Made by a program: the position numbers and the translations under genes. Below, one piece after another: positions 8,941 through 16,773 of a stretch of DNA of 64,000 nt. A model generated the notes under the pieces. It did not search any database, was not told the origin of the DNA, and saw only the letters and a list, made by a program, of their open reading frames with translations. The DNA lies in contig NZ_KI912410.1 in the NCBI RefSeq assembly GCF_000518265.1, forward strand, positions 1,084,981-1,148,980, read 5' to 3'. How positions within the stretch are numbered: the first letter of the stretch is position 1; every line of letters starts with the position of its first letter. This DNA comes from Actinomadura oligospora ATCC 43269. GTDB taxonomy: Bacteria; Actinomycetota; Actinomycetes; Streptosporangiales; Streptosporangiaceae.

Positions 8941-8956
8941 GTTCTCTCCTAGATCC

Positions 8957-8986
8957 TTGATCTCTCTTGACCCCGCACGTTATACG
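8957..8986 (+). promoter_or_regulatory. Candidate valS promoter
   Basis: TTGATC (8957-8962) and TATACG (8981-8986) with an 18-bp spacer. A further TAGAAT at 9000-9005 sits 8 nt before the start codon and could give a near-leaderless transcript. No T-box structure is recognisable. Confidence 0.4.
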
Positions 8987-9013
8987 TGTCGGCGACCCGT
9001 AGAATCAGGGGCC

Positions 9014-11641
9014 GTGACTCAGCCCAGCAACGATCCCGGCAACGAGCGCGGCGAGAACCCGGCCGCCGACGTCGATCTGCCCACCCAGTACCAACCGGCG
9101 AACGTCGAGGGCAGGCTCTACGAGCGCTGGGTATCGGCGGGCTACTTCACGGCGGACCCGGCCCGCAACCCCGCGGCTCCCGCCTACTCGATCGTCATCC
9201 CGCCGCCGAACGTGACCGGCTCCCTCCACATGGGCCACGCCCTGGACCATTCGATCCAGGACACGCTGGTCCGCCGCCGCCGCATGCAGGGCCACGAGGT
9301 CGCCTGGATCCCCGGCATGGACCACGCGGGCATCGCGACCCAGAACGTGGTCGAGCGCGAGCTCGCCAAGGAGGGCCTGTCCCGGCACGACCTCGGCCGC
9401 GAGGCGTTCGTCGAGCGGGTCTGGCAGTGGAAGGGCGAGTCCGGCGGCCGGATCCTCGGCCAGATGCGCCGCCTCGGCGACTCGGTCGACTGGACGCGCG
9501 AGGCGTTCACCATGGACGAGCCGCGCGCCCGCGCCGTCCGGACGATCTTCAAGCGGCTGTTCGACGACGGCCTGATCTACCGCGCCGAGCGCATCATCAA
9601 CTGGTGCCCGCGCTGCCTCACCGCCCTGTCCGACATCGAGGTCGAGCACTACGACCGCGAGGGCGAGCTGGTCTCGATCCGCTACTCCGACGAGATCGTC
9701 GTCGCGACCACCCGCGCCGAGACGATGCTCGGCGACACCGCCGTGGCCGTCCACCCGGACGACGAGCGGTACCGGCACCTGGTCGGGACGACCGTGGAGC
9801 TGCCGCTGACCGGCCGCCGCATCCCGGTCGTCGCCGACGAGCACGTCGACCCCGGGTTCGGCACCGGCTGCGTCAAGGTCACCCCGGCGCACGACCCGAA
9901 CGACTTCGAGATCGGCCGCCGCCACGACCTGCCGACCCTGTCGGTCATGGACGAGCGCGGCGTGATCACCGCGCACGGCCCGTTCCAGGGCATGGACCGG
10001 TTCGAGGCGCGTCCCGCCGTCGTCGCCGCGCTGCGCGAGGACGGACGGATCGTCAAGGAGGTCCGTCCCTACGAGCACGCGGTCGGGCACTGCCAGCGCT
10101 GCTCCACGGTCGTCGAGCCGCGCGTGTCGCTGCAGTGGTTCGTCAAGGTCGAGCCGCTGGCGAAGGCCGCGGGCGACGCCGTCCGCGACGGCCGCGTCGC
10201 GATCCACCCGCCGGAGATGGCGCCCCGCTACTTCGAGTGGGTCGACAACATGCACGACTGGTGCATCAGCCGCCAGCTGTGGTGGGGGCACCGCATCCCG
10301 GTCTGGTACGGCCCGGACGGCGAGACCGTCTGCCCCGGCCCGGACGATGAGCCCCTCGCCGGCTGGACGCAGGACACCGACGTCCTCGACACCTGGTTCT
10401 CCTCGGCGCTGTGGCCGTTCTCGACGCTCGGCTGGCCCGATGCGGACGCCGCCGACCTCAAGCGGTTCTACCCGACGTCCGTGCTGGTCACGGGGTACGA
10501 CATCCTGTTCTTCTGGGTCGCCCGGATGATGATGTTCGGCCTCTACGCGATGGACGGCGTCCAGCCGTTCCACACGATCGCGCTGCACGGCATGGTCCGC
10601 GACCAGCACGGCAAGAAGATGTCGAAGTCGTTCGGCAACGTCGTCGACCCGCTCGACTGGATCGACCGGTACGGCGCGGACGCCACGCGCTTCACGCTGC
10701 TGCGCGGCGCCAACCCCGGCGGCGACGTCCCGGTCGCCGAGGACTGGGCGCAGGGCTCGCGCAACTTCTGCAACAAGCTCTGGAACGCCACCCGGTTCGC
10801 GATGATCAACGGCGCGCACGTGCGGGGCGGGCTGCCCGCCGAGGTCTCGACCGTGGACGCCTGGATCCTGTCCCGGCTCCAGCAGGTCGTCGCCGACGTG
10901 GACGGCCACCTGGAGTCCTTCGACTTCGCCAAGGCGTGCGAGACGCTGTACCACTTCGCGTGGGACGAGGTCTGCGACTGGTACGTGGAGCTCGCGAAGG
11001 TCCAGCTGGCCGACGAGCGGGCCGGGGCGACCCAGCGGGTCCTCGGCGAGGTGCTCGACAAGCTGCTCCGCCTGCTGCACCCGGTGATCCCGTTCGTCAC
11101 CGAGGAGCTGTGGACGTCCCTGACCGGCGAGGAGACGATCATCCGCGCCGCCTGGCCCGCCGCCGACCCGGCGCGCGAGGACAAGGCCGCCGAGCTCACC
11201 GTCGAGTCGCTGCAGCGGCTGGTCACCGAGGTCCGCCGGTTCCGCGCCGACCAGGGCCTGAAGCCCGGCCAGAAGGTCGCCGCCGCGCTCGAGTGGAGCG
11301 ACTCGCCGCTGCGCGGCCACGAGGAGGGCGTCCGGGCGCTGCTCCGCCTCACCCCGCCCGAGGACGGCTTCTCCGCCACGGCGTCGCTGCCCGTCGAGGG
11401 TGTGGTCGTCCGGCTCGACACGGCGGGCACGATCGACGTCGCGGCCGAGCGCAAGCGGCTGGAGAAGGACCTGGCCGCCGCCCGCAAGGAGGTCGAGCAG
11501 ACCTCGAAGAAGCTGGCGAACGAGGCGTTCATGGCCAAGGCCCCCGACGCCGTCGTCGCGAAGAACCGCGGCCGTCTCGCGCAGGCCGAGGCCGACATCG
11601 CGCGGCTGGAGGCCCAGCTCGCGGCCCTGCCCGCCGCCTGA
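9014..11641 (+). CDS. valS: Valyl-tRNA synthetase
   Basis: Charges tRNA-Val with valine. The class I signatures are clear: the HIGH motif appears as HMGH in PNVTGSLHMGHALDH, and KMSKS in GKKMSKSFGN. The CP1 editing domain lies between them (ATTRAETMLGDTAVAVHP). A C-terminal coiled coil closes the protein (about 810-875), as usual for ValRS. It has 875 residues. GTG 9014 is chosen because the family begins shortly before LPTQYQPANVEGRLYERW. No strong ribosome-binding site is seen. A terminator follows. Confidence 0.97.
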   Translation: MTQPSNDPGNERGENPAADVDLPTQYQPANVEGRLYERWVSAGYFTADPARNPAAPAYSIVIPPPNVTGSLHMGHALDHSIQDTLVRRRRMQGHEVAWIPGMDHAGIATQNVVERELAKEGLSRHDLGREAFVERVWQWKGESGGRILGQMRRLGDSVDWTREAFTMDEPRARAVRTIFKRLFDDGLIYRAERIINWCPRCLTALSDIEVEHYDREGELVSIRYSDEIVVATTRAETMLGDTAVAVHPDDERYRHLVGTTVELPLTGRRIPVVADEHVDPGFGTGCVKVTPAHDPNDFEIGRRHDLPTLSVMDERGVITAHGPFQGMDRFEARPAVVAALREDGRIVKEVRPYEHAVGHCQRCSTVVEPRVSLQWFVKVEPLAKAAGDAVRDGRVAIHPPEMAPRYFEWVDNMHDWCISRQLWWGHRIPVWYGPDGETVCPGPDDEPLAGWTQDTDVLDTWFSSALWPFSTLGWPDADAADLKRFYPTSVLVTGYDILFFWVARMMMFGLYAMDGVQPFHTIALHGMVRDQHGKKMSKSFGNVVDPLDWIDRYGADATRFTLLRGANPGGDVPVAEDWAQGSRNFCNKLWNATRFAMINGAHVRGGLPAEVSTVDAWILSRLQQVVADVDGHLESFDFAKACETLYHFAWDEVCDWYVELAKVQLADERAGATQRVLGEVLDKLLRLLHPVIPFVTEELWTSLTGEETIIRAAWPAADPAREDKAAELTVESLQRLVTEVRRFRADQGLKPGQKVAAALEWSDSPLRGHEEGVRALLRLTPPEDGFSATASLPVEGVVVRLDTAGTIDVAAERKRLEKDLAAARKEVEQTSKKLANEAFMAKAPDAVVAKNRGRLAQAEADIARLEAQLAALPAA

Positions 11642-11658
11642 CGCACCGCTTCGGCGCT

Positions 11659-11689
11659 CGCCCCCGTCCCGGGTTCCGGGGCGGGGGCG
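11659..11689 (+). terminator. Terminator after valS
   Basis: 13-bp stem with one G-T pair (11659-11671 with 11677-11689) and loop GGTTC, starting 17 nt after the valS stop. Confidence 0.75.
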
Positions 11690-11818
11690 ACGTCGTTCCG
11701 GGAGGGGGTGGCGACGTCGTTTCGGGAACGGAATCGACCTCGGATCACTCGAAGGGGGTGGGCTTTCGTAAACTGTCGGTGTCGTCCGGGTCAGGTCCGG
11801 GTCAGTGCAGGGGGAGTG

Positions 11819-12760
11819 ATGTCCGTGCCGCCGTCGCAGTCTCCCGATCCCACGCCACTGCGTCCCAAGGCGCCGGAGACCGCCCCCGAGTTCTCGGTTC
11901 CGGCCGTTCCCCAGCCTCCTGCGGTGGACGACCCCGCGCTTCCCGTGCCTGCGGAACCCGCGCGTCCGGCGCCCGCTCCGGCTCAGCCAGGGCCTTCAGG
12001 GCCGCCCGCGGCGGTCGTGCCGTCGGTTTCGGCCGAGGTCGTGATGCCACCGTCCGCGCCGGTCGAGCCCGAGCGGCCCGCCGCGCCGCCGAAGGACGCG
12101 CCGTCCACGTCGCAGCAGCAGCCGCCGATCGTGAACGTCAACGTGCATGTCCCGCCGACGCCACCGGTGCCGCCCGCGCACCCTGCGCCGCCGAGGCCGC
12201 CGAGGCCGCCGCGTCCGCACGAGGCCCCGCCTCCGCCGCGTCCGCCCGCCGGGCTGGACAACACCGCGCACGCGCTGCACCTGATCCTGACCGTGGTGAC
12301 GTGCGGGCTCTGGATCCCCGTGTGGATCGTGCACGCGGTCGTCGCGGGCAACCGGCGTCCGCCGCTGCCGCCCACGCCGCCGCAGCCCTGGCAGCAGCCG
12401 ATCAGCGCCGACCAGGCCAACCGCGCGGCCGTCCAGCACATGAACGCGCGGGCGCAGCGCCGCCGGGAGGCCCGCGCGCTCGCCTCCGACAACCCGCTGA
12501 TGGCCCGCGAGCTGCGGATCGGACGCACCGACCTGGCGCCCGCGCAGCGCCCCTACGACGACGGCGGCCTGATCGACGTGAACGCCGTCCCCGCTCTGGA
12601 GCTGACCCGGTTCGGGCTGACGCCGGAGCAGGCGGAGAGGGTCGTGGAACTGCGCGAGGAGACCGGCGGGTTCAGCTCCGGCGAGGACCTCGCGGTCGTC
12701 TGCGACCTGCCGCCGCGGCTGGTGCCCGAGCTGGTGGAGTACGGGCTCTACTTGCGCTGA
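11819..12760 (+). CDS. Proline-rich membrane protein with C-terminal helix-hairpin-helix domain
   Basis: The 313-residue protein starts with ~140 Pro/Ala-rich residues. A hydrophobic segment follows (LHLILTVVTCGLWIPVWIVH, about 158-180), then a basic region. The end is a ComEA-like helix-hairpin-helix fold (IDVNAVPALELTRFGLT, then AERVVELREETGGFSS, about 250-313). Such domains usually bind DNA or mediate protein contacts; the function here is unknown. ATG 11819 lies close to the AGGGGG at 11809-11814, so GTG 11825 is a possible alternative. It sits between valS and a second proline-rich membrane protein. Confidence 0.82.
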   Translation: MSVPPSQSPDPTPLRPKAPETAPEFSVPAVPQPPAVDDPALPVPAEPARPAPAPAQPGPSGPPAAVVPSVSAEVVMPPSAPVEPERPAAPPKDAPSTSQQQPPIVNVNVHVPPTPPVPPAHPAPPRPPRPPRPHEAPPPPRPPAGLDNTAHALHLILTVVTCGLWIPVWIVHAVVAGNRRPPLPPTPPQPWQQPISADQANRAAVQHMNARAQRRREARALASDNPLMARELRIGRTDLAPAQRPYDDGGLIDVNAVPALELTRFGLTPEQAERVVELREETGGFSSGEDLAVVCDLPPRLVPELVEYGLYLR

Positions 12761-12834
12761 TCTGGTCCGTTTCCCGGCGTGCCGAGGTCCCGGTGCGGAT
12801 ACGATCCTGCCGTCCTTCCGAGTGCAGGAGAGCG

Positions 12835-13584
12835 ATGCCCGATTCGCCGGTCCCTCCGTCCCGCTGGGGCGATTCGCCGCCCTGGTGGCTGAATGCCGAC
12901 GCGGTGGAGGCTCAGCCGCCGCCGTCGTCCGTCCCGTCCCGGGAGGGCGCGCCGCACAAGGCGGACGGTCCCCGATCCACCGCTCCGACGCCGGTGCTCG
13001 TCGAGCACGAACCCGCGTCTCGCGCGCCCGCGCGAGACGGCGGGGCACCCCGCCGCCGTCCGTGGCGGCGGATCGTGGTGGTCGGCGCGGTGGGCGGCCT
13101 CTTCGCGGTCGCCATCGCCGTGGCGGGCGGGACGCTCCTGCTGGGCGGCGACGACGGAGGTCCCGAGAAGCGGATCACGCTGCGGCCCGAGGCGGGCGGC
13201 CTGCGCCGGAACGCGTCCGACCCGGAGGCGAGCGTCGCCTACCCGTTCATCGTCGAGGCCGTGCGGCGTGGGAGCCTGTCGCGGACGCGCCAGACGTCGG
13301 CGGTCTACTCGGGGGCCGCGAGCAACGTCCTGTTCGTCGGCGGGACGGCCTCGATCGGCGACCCGATCGCCTTCCTCGACAGGGCGAAGCCGAACACCGT
13401 CCTGTCCTTCCAGCACGTCGGGCGGGGCGTGTGCGGGACGTTCGCCGTGCTGTCGGCGGTGCATCCGTACTGCGCCTGGGCGACGTCCGACTCGTACGGG
13501 TTCGTCGCGTCGAACCTTCCCGCGCAGAACACGACCGACCTTGCGAAGCTCGCCACGCGCCTGCGCGCCGACCTTGAGCGCTAG
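12835..13584 (+). CDS. Proline-rich single-pass membrane protein, CAWATS-motif family copy 2
   Basis: This 249-residue protein has a Pro-rich cytoplasmic part (about 1-80), one transmembrane helix (RIVVVGAVGGLFAVAIAVAG, about 79-100) and an outside domain. That domain contains VLFVGGTASIGDP and YCAWATSDSYGFVAS. These match VIFFGGTGPIGSP and ECAWATSSSFGAIV in the protein at 8092-8940, and a second cysteine lies ~15 residues before each CAWATS. ATG 12835 has AGGAG 4 nt upstream. The convergent FolC-like gene ends 24 nt beyond its stop. Function unknown. Confidence 0.85.
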   Translation: MPDSPVPPSRWGDSPPWWLNADAVEAQPPPSSVPSREGAPHKADGPRSTAPTPVLVEHEPASRAPARDGGAPRRRPWRRIVVVGAVGGLFAVAIAVAGGTLLLGGDDGGPEKRITLRPEAGGLRRNASDPEASVAYPFIVEAVRRGSLSRTRQTSAVYSGAASNVLFVGGTASIGDPIAFLDRAKPNTVLSFQHVGRGVCGTFAVLSAVHPYCAWATSDSYGFVASNLPAQNTTDLAKLATRLRADLER

Positions 13585-13608
13585 CCAGAGCGCCGGTCGA
13601 CGAGCCGG

Positions 13609-14808
13609 TCAGGGGCCGTTGAAGAGCCGCTCGACGTCGGCGTCCAGGACGTCCAGGACGAGACCGGCGAAGTAGACGGTCCCCAGGGTCAGCAGGTGTG
13701 GCCCCAGGCCCGCCAGGCCGTCCATGGACAGCTCAGCGGCGTCGAGGACGTCCCAGGAGGACGGCAGCGGGCGGGAGAACCGCAGATGGGCGTGAGGGAG
13801 CCGGACGAACGTGACCGGCAGGCCGTCCAGCTCGGCGATCGCGCCGTCCAGGTCCTTGTGGTCGGGCAGGCAGAGCAGGACGTGATCGATCTCGCCGTCC
13901 CAGCGTGCCCGCGCGGCGTCCAGCGCCGCGGCGACCCCGGCCCGATTGATCGCCGAGTCGATGAGCACCTCGACGCCGTCCCGCCCGTGCGCGGAGAGCC
14001 GTCCAGGCAGAACGACCGTGCTCAGGACCTCGCGCACCCGCGCGTCCGCAGGAGGCCGTCCCAGGGCCTCGGCCAGGTGCAGGGCCGCCAGCACGCCGGT
14101 CCGGGCGTTCGCGCGGGAGAACCCTGGTGGGAGCACGTCGTCCCAGGGGCTGTCCACAGCCACCTGAATCTCACCTGTGGCGTCCAGCATGGCCCCGACC
14201 TCGGCCGACTGCGGCGTCGAGACCACCGCGCGCGTCTCCGGGACGATCACCGCGGCCTTCTCGGCGGCGATCTCCGTGACGGTGTCGCCCAGCACACCCA
14301 CGTGCTCCGCGAAGATCGGCGTCACCGCGACGACCGACGCCGGGAAGAGGCTGATCTCGTCCGAGCCGCCGCCCATCCCCGCTTCCAGGACCACCACGTC
14401 CGCCCCCACCTCGCGCGCGTGCACGAGCCCGGCCAACGTGAACAGCCCGGCGGGGGAGAGATAGCCCTCGGACGCCTCTGGAAGCCCGTCCATCGCCTCG
14501 GACAGGCGTGAGGCCAGGGCGGCGAACTCCTCGGGGGAGACGGCACGTCCGTCCACCCGGATCCGGTCCCGGTTCGAGCGGTGCCCAGGGCTCATCACCG
14601 AAACCACCCGCAGCCCCGCCGCCGCAAGGGTCGCGGAGGCGTACGTCGCGGCCGTCCCCTTGCCCTTGGAACCGACCACGGCCAGCACCGGGACGCCGAC
14701 CGGCAGGAGCCCCAGCGCCTCCGCCAGCTCGCGCGCCCGTGCGACGGAACGCCCCGAACCCGGACGCCGGGCCTCCCACTCGCGGAAGAACACCTGATCA
14801 ACGGCCAT
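13609..14808 (-). CDS. FolC-like Mur ligase family protein (divergent paralogue of folC)
   Basis: The 399-residue protein is related to folylpolyglutamate/dihydrofolate synthase. It has a P-loop variant GSKGKGTAA (about 43-51), SPGHRSNRDRIRVDG, VVLEAGMGGGSDEISLF, and VTPIFAEHVGVLGDTVTEIAAEKA split across the central ATPase domain. In the C-terminal domain the usual DxxHNP motif reads DSAINR, so the conserved histidine and proline are lost. It may therefore act on another substrate or be non-catalytic. It is transcribed away from folC, with 111 nt between the starts. ATG 14808 is the first ATG; no good ribosome-binding site is seen, and GTG 14826 is an alternative. Confidence 0.8.
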   Translation of the reverse strand: MAVDQVFFREWEARRPGSGRSVARARELAEALGLLPVGVPVLAVVGSKGKGTAATYASATLAAAGLRVVSVMSPGHRSNRDRIRVDGRAVSPEEFAALASRLSEAMDGLPEASEGYLSPAGLFTLAGLVHAREVGADVVVLEAGMGGGSDEISLFPASVVAVTPIFAEHVGVLGDTVTEIAAEKAAVIVPETRAVVSTPQSAEVGAMLDATGEIQVAVDSPWDDVLPPGFSRANARTGVLAALHLAEALGRPPADARVREVLSTVVLPGRLSAHGRDGVEVLIDSAINRAGVAAALDAARARWDGEIDHVLLCLPDHKDLDGAIAELDGLPVTFVRLPHAHLRFSRPLPSSWDVLDAAELSMDGLAGLGPHLLTLGTVYFAGLVLDVLDADVERLFNGP

Positions 14809-14919
14809 TCGTCGGAGGATATCCACAGGAGTGCCGGGTGTGGACGGCCCTGTGGCAGGGCGCGAGTAGGCTTCCTGTGTCGGCAGAAACGCACCGCTGA
14901 ACAGGCAGGAAAACAGGAC

Positions 14920-16341
14920 GTGAGTCAGGTGACGGGGTCGTCGGACTACCGCGACACGATCGGCGCGATCATGAGCCGGGGGGTCGAGTGGGACATCGAC
15001 CCGACCCTCGACCGGGTCCGTGACCTGGTGGACGTGCTGGGCGAGCCGCAGCGCTCCTACCCGGTGATCCACGTGGCGGGCACCAACGGCAAGTCGAGCA
15101 CCGCGCGGCTGATCGAGGCGCTGCTGCGCGAGCGCGGCCTGCGCACGGGCCTGTACACCAGCCCCGAGCTGACCACCCTGCGCGAGCGCATCGCGATCGA
15201 CGGCGAGCCGATCTCCGAGGACCGGTTCGTCGAGGTCTACGAGGACGTCAGGCCCTACGTCGACCTCATCGACGCCAAGAACGACGCGAAGCTGTCGTTC
15301 TTCGAGGTCCTGACGGCGATGGCGTTCGCGGCCTTCGCCGACGCGCCGGTCGACGTCGCGGTCGTCGAGGTCGGCATGGGCGGCTCCTGGGACGCCACCA
15401 ACCTCGCCGACGGGGTCGTCGCCGTGATCACCCCGATCGGCCTCGACCACACCGCCTACCTGGGCGACACCGTCGAGGAGATCGCGGCCGAGAAGGCCGG
15501 GATCATCAAGCCCGGCCAGATCGTGGTCATGGAGCAGCAGCCGCTCCCGGCCGCCGAGGTGCTGCTGCGCAGGATCGGCGAGGCCGGTTCGCTCGCGGCG
15601 CGCGAAGGCATCGAGTACGGCGTCGTCCACCGGGACGTGGCGTTCGGCGGCCAGATGATCACCGTGCGCGGGCTGCACGGCGAGTACGACGAGATCTTCC
15701 TGCCGCTGTTCGGCGAGCACCAGGCCAGCAACGCGGCGACCGCGCTCGCGGCGGTCGAGGCGTTCGCCTCCGGCGCTCCGACCCGCGGCGAGCACAACCT
15801 CGAGGCCGCCACCCGCATCGCGGCGGGCGAGGACTACACCGGCGGCGGCGAGGGCCAGCTCGACCCGGCGCTCGTGCGCAGCGGGTTCGCCAAGTCCGGC
15901 TCGCCGGGCCGCCTGGAGGTCGCCCGCACCGGCCCGACCGTGCTGATCGACTCCTCGCACAACCCGGTCGGCATGGAGGCGACGGTCAACACGATCACCG
16001 AGTCGTTCGGTTTCACCCGGCTCGTCGGCGTCCTCGCGATCGCCGCCGACAAGGACATCGCGGGCGTGCTCGACCAGCTCGAGCCCGTCGTCGCCGAGCT
16101 GGTCGTGACCCGGAACTCCTCACCGCGCTCGCTGTCCGCGGAGGAACTCGGCGAGGTCGCCGAGGGCACGTTCGGCCCCGAGCGGGTGCACGTCGTCGAC
16201 CGGCTCGACGACGCGATCGACCGCGCCATCGGCCTCGCCGAGGAGACCGGCGAGTACCGGGGCGCGGGCGTGCTGATCACCGGCTCGGTCACCACCGCGG
16301 GTGAGGCCCGCACCCTGCTGCGGGTGGGAGAGGGCCGATGA
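14920..16341 (+). CDS. folC: Folylpolyglutamate synthase / dihydrofolate synthase
   Basis: ATP-dependent ligase that adds glutamate to folates. The 473-residue protein shows the P-loop AGTNGKSST (about 51-59), VVEVGMGGSWDATN, the segment ITPIGLDHTAYLGDTVEEIA and the C-terminal motif DSSHNPVGM, the intact form of DxxHNP. GTG 14920 is chosen because AGGA lies about 10 nt upstream and the sequence fits the family N-terminus; the frame runs open further upstream without signal. The next gene starts inside its stop codon, showing translational coupling. Confidence 0.95.
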   Translation: MSQVTGSSDYRDTIGAIMSRGVEWDIDPTLDRVRDLVDVLGEPQRSYPVIHVAGTNGKSSTARLIEALLRERGLRTGLYTSPELTTLRERIAIDGEPISEDRFVEVYEDVRPYVDLIDAKNDAKLSFFEVLTAMAFAAFADAPVDVAVVEVGMGGSWDATNLADGVVAVITPIGLDHTAYLGDTVEEIAAEKAGIIKPGQIVVMEQQPLPAAEVLLRRIGEAGSLAAREGIEYGVVHRDVAFGGQMITVRGLHGEYDEIFLPLFGEHQASNAATALAAVEAFASGAPTRGEHNLEAATRIAAGEDYTGGGEGQLDPALVRSGFAKSGSPGRLEVARTGPTVLIDSSHNPVGMEATVNTITESFGFTRLVGVLAIAADKDIAGVLDQLEPVVAELVVTRNSSPRSLSAEELGEVAEGTFGPERVHVVDRLDDAIDRAIGLAEETGEYRGAGVLITGSVTTAGEARTLLRVGEGR

Positions 16342-16664
16342 ACCCGGAACGGCGTCTGTACTCGGCGGTCCTCGCCTGTGAGGCCGTCGTCATCGGGCTG
16401 GCGATCCCGGTCGCGATCTCGGTGCAGAAGGTCGACGGCTCGGTCGCGGGCTGGGTGGGCGGCACCCTGGCGGTGCTGTGCCTGCTGGCCTGCGGCGTCA
16501 TGGGCCGTCCGTGGGGCTTCGCGGTCGGCACCGTCCTGCAGGTGCTGGTGCTCCTGACCGGCTTCATGGCCCCGATGATGTTCGTCCTCGGAGTGCTGTT
16601 CGGCGCTCTCTGGGGAACGGCTTTTTGGCTGGGACGCCAGGCGGAAAAGGCTCAGGCGCGCTAA
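16338..16664 (+). CDS. DUF4233 small membrane protein
   Basis: A 108-residue protein with about four hydrophobic helices (starting near residues 9, 36, 60 and 76) and a short basic end. Its ATG overlaps the folC stop (ATGA at 16338-16341). DUF4233 proteins are regularly found directly after folC in actinobacteria. Function unknown; the membrane location is clear from sequence. Confidence 0.88.
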   Translation: MNPERRLYSAVLACEAVVIGLAIPVAISVQKVDGSVAGWVGGTLAVLCLLACGVMGRPWGFAVGTVLQVLVLLTGFMAPMMFVLGVLFGALWGTAFWLGRQAEKAQAR

Positions 16665-16773
16665 ATTCCCGGGGAAGGCAGCCGAATTCCGCCCGCCATA
16701 ATTCGCCATTCCGAAATAGCGAACATTCTGGACATCATGATCTGGCGGGCGGCCTTTCCGTAGGAGCAAGGCC

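Noticed and set aside
8941..9013. T-box riboswitch upstream of valS
   Set aside because: The leader is only ~70 nt and lacks a T-box sequence or antiterminator.
9005..11320. 771-codon minus-strand ORF opposite valS
   Set aside because: Same effect: third-position GC bias removes stops in the antisense frame; the plus-strand frame is clearly ValRS.
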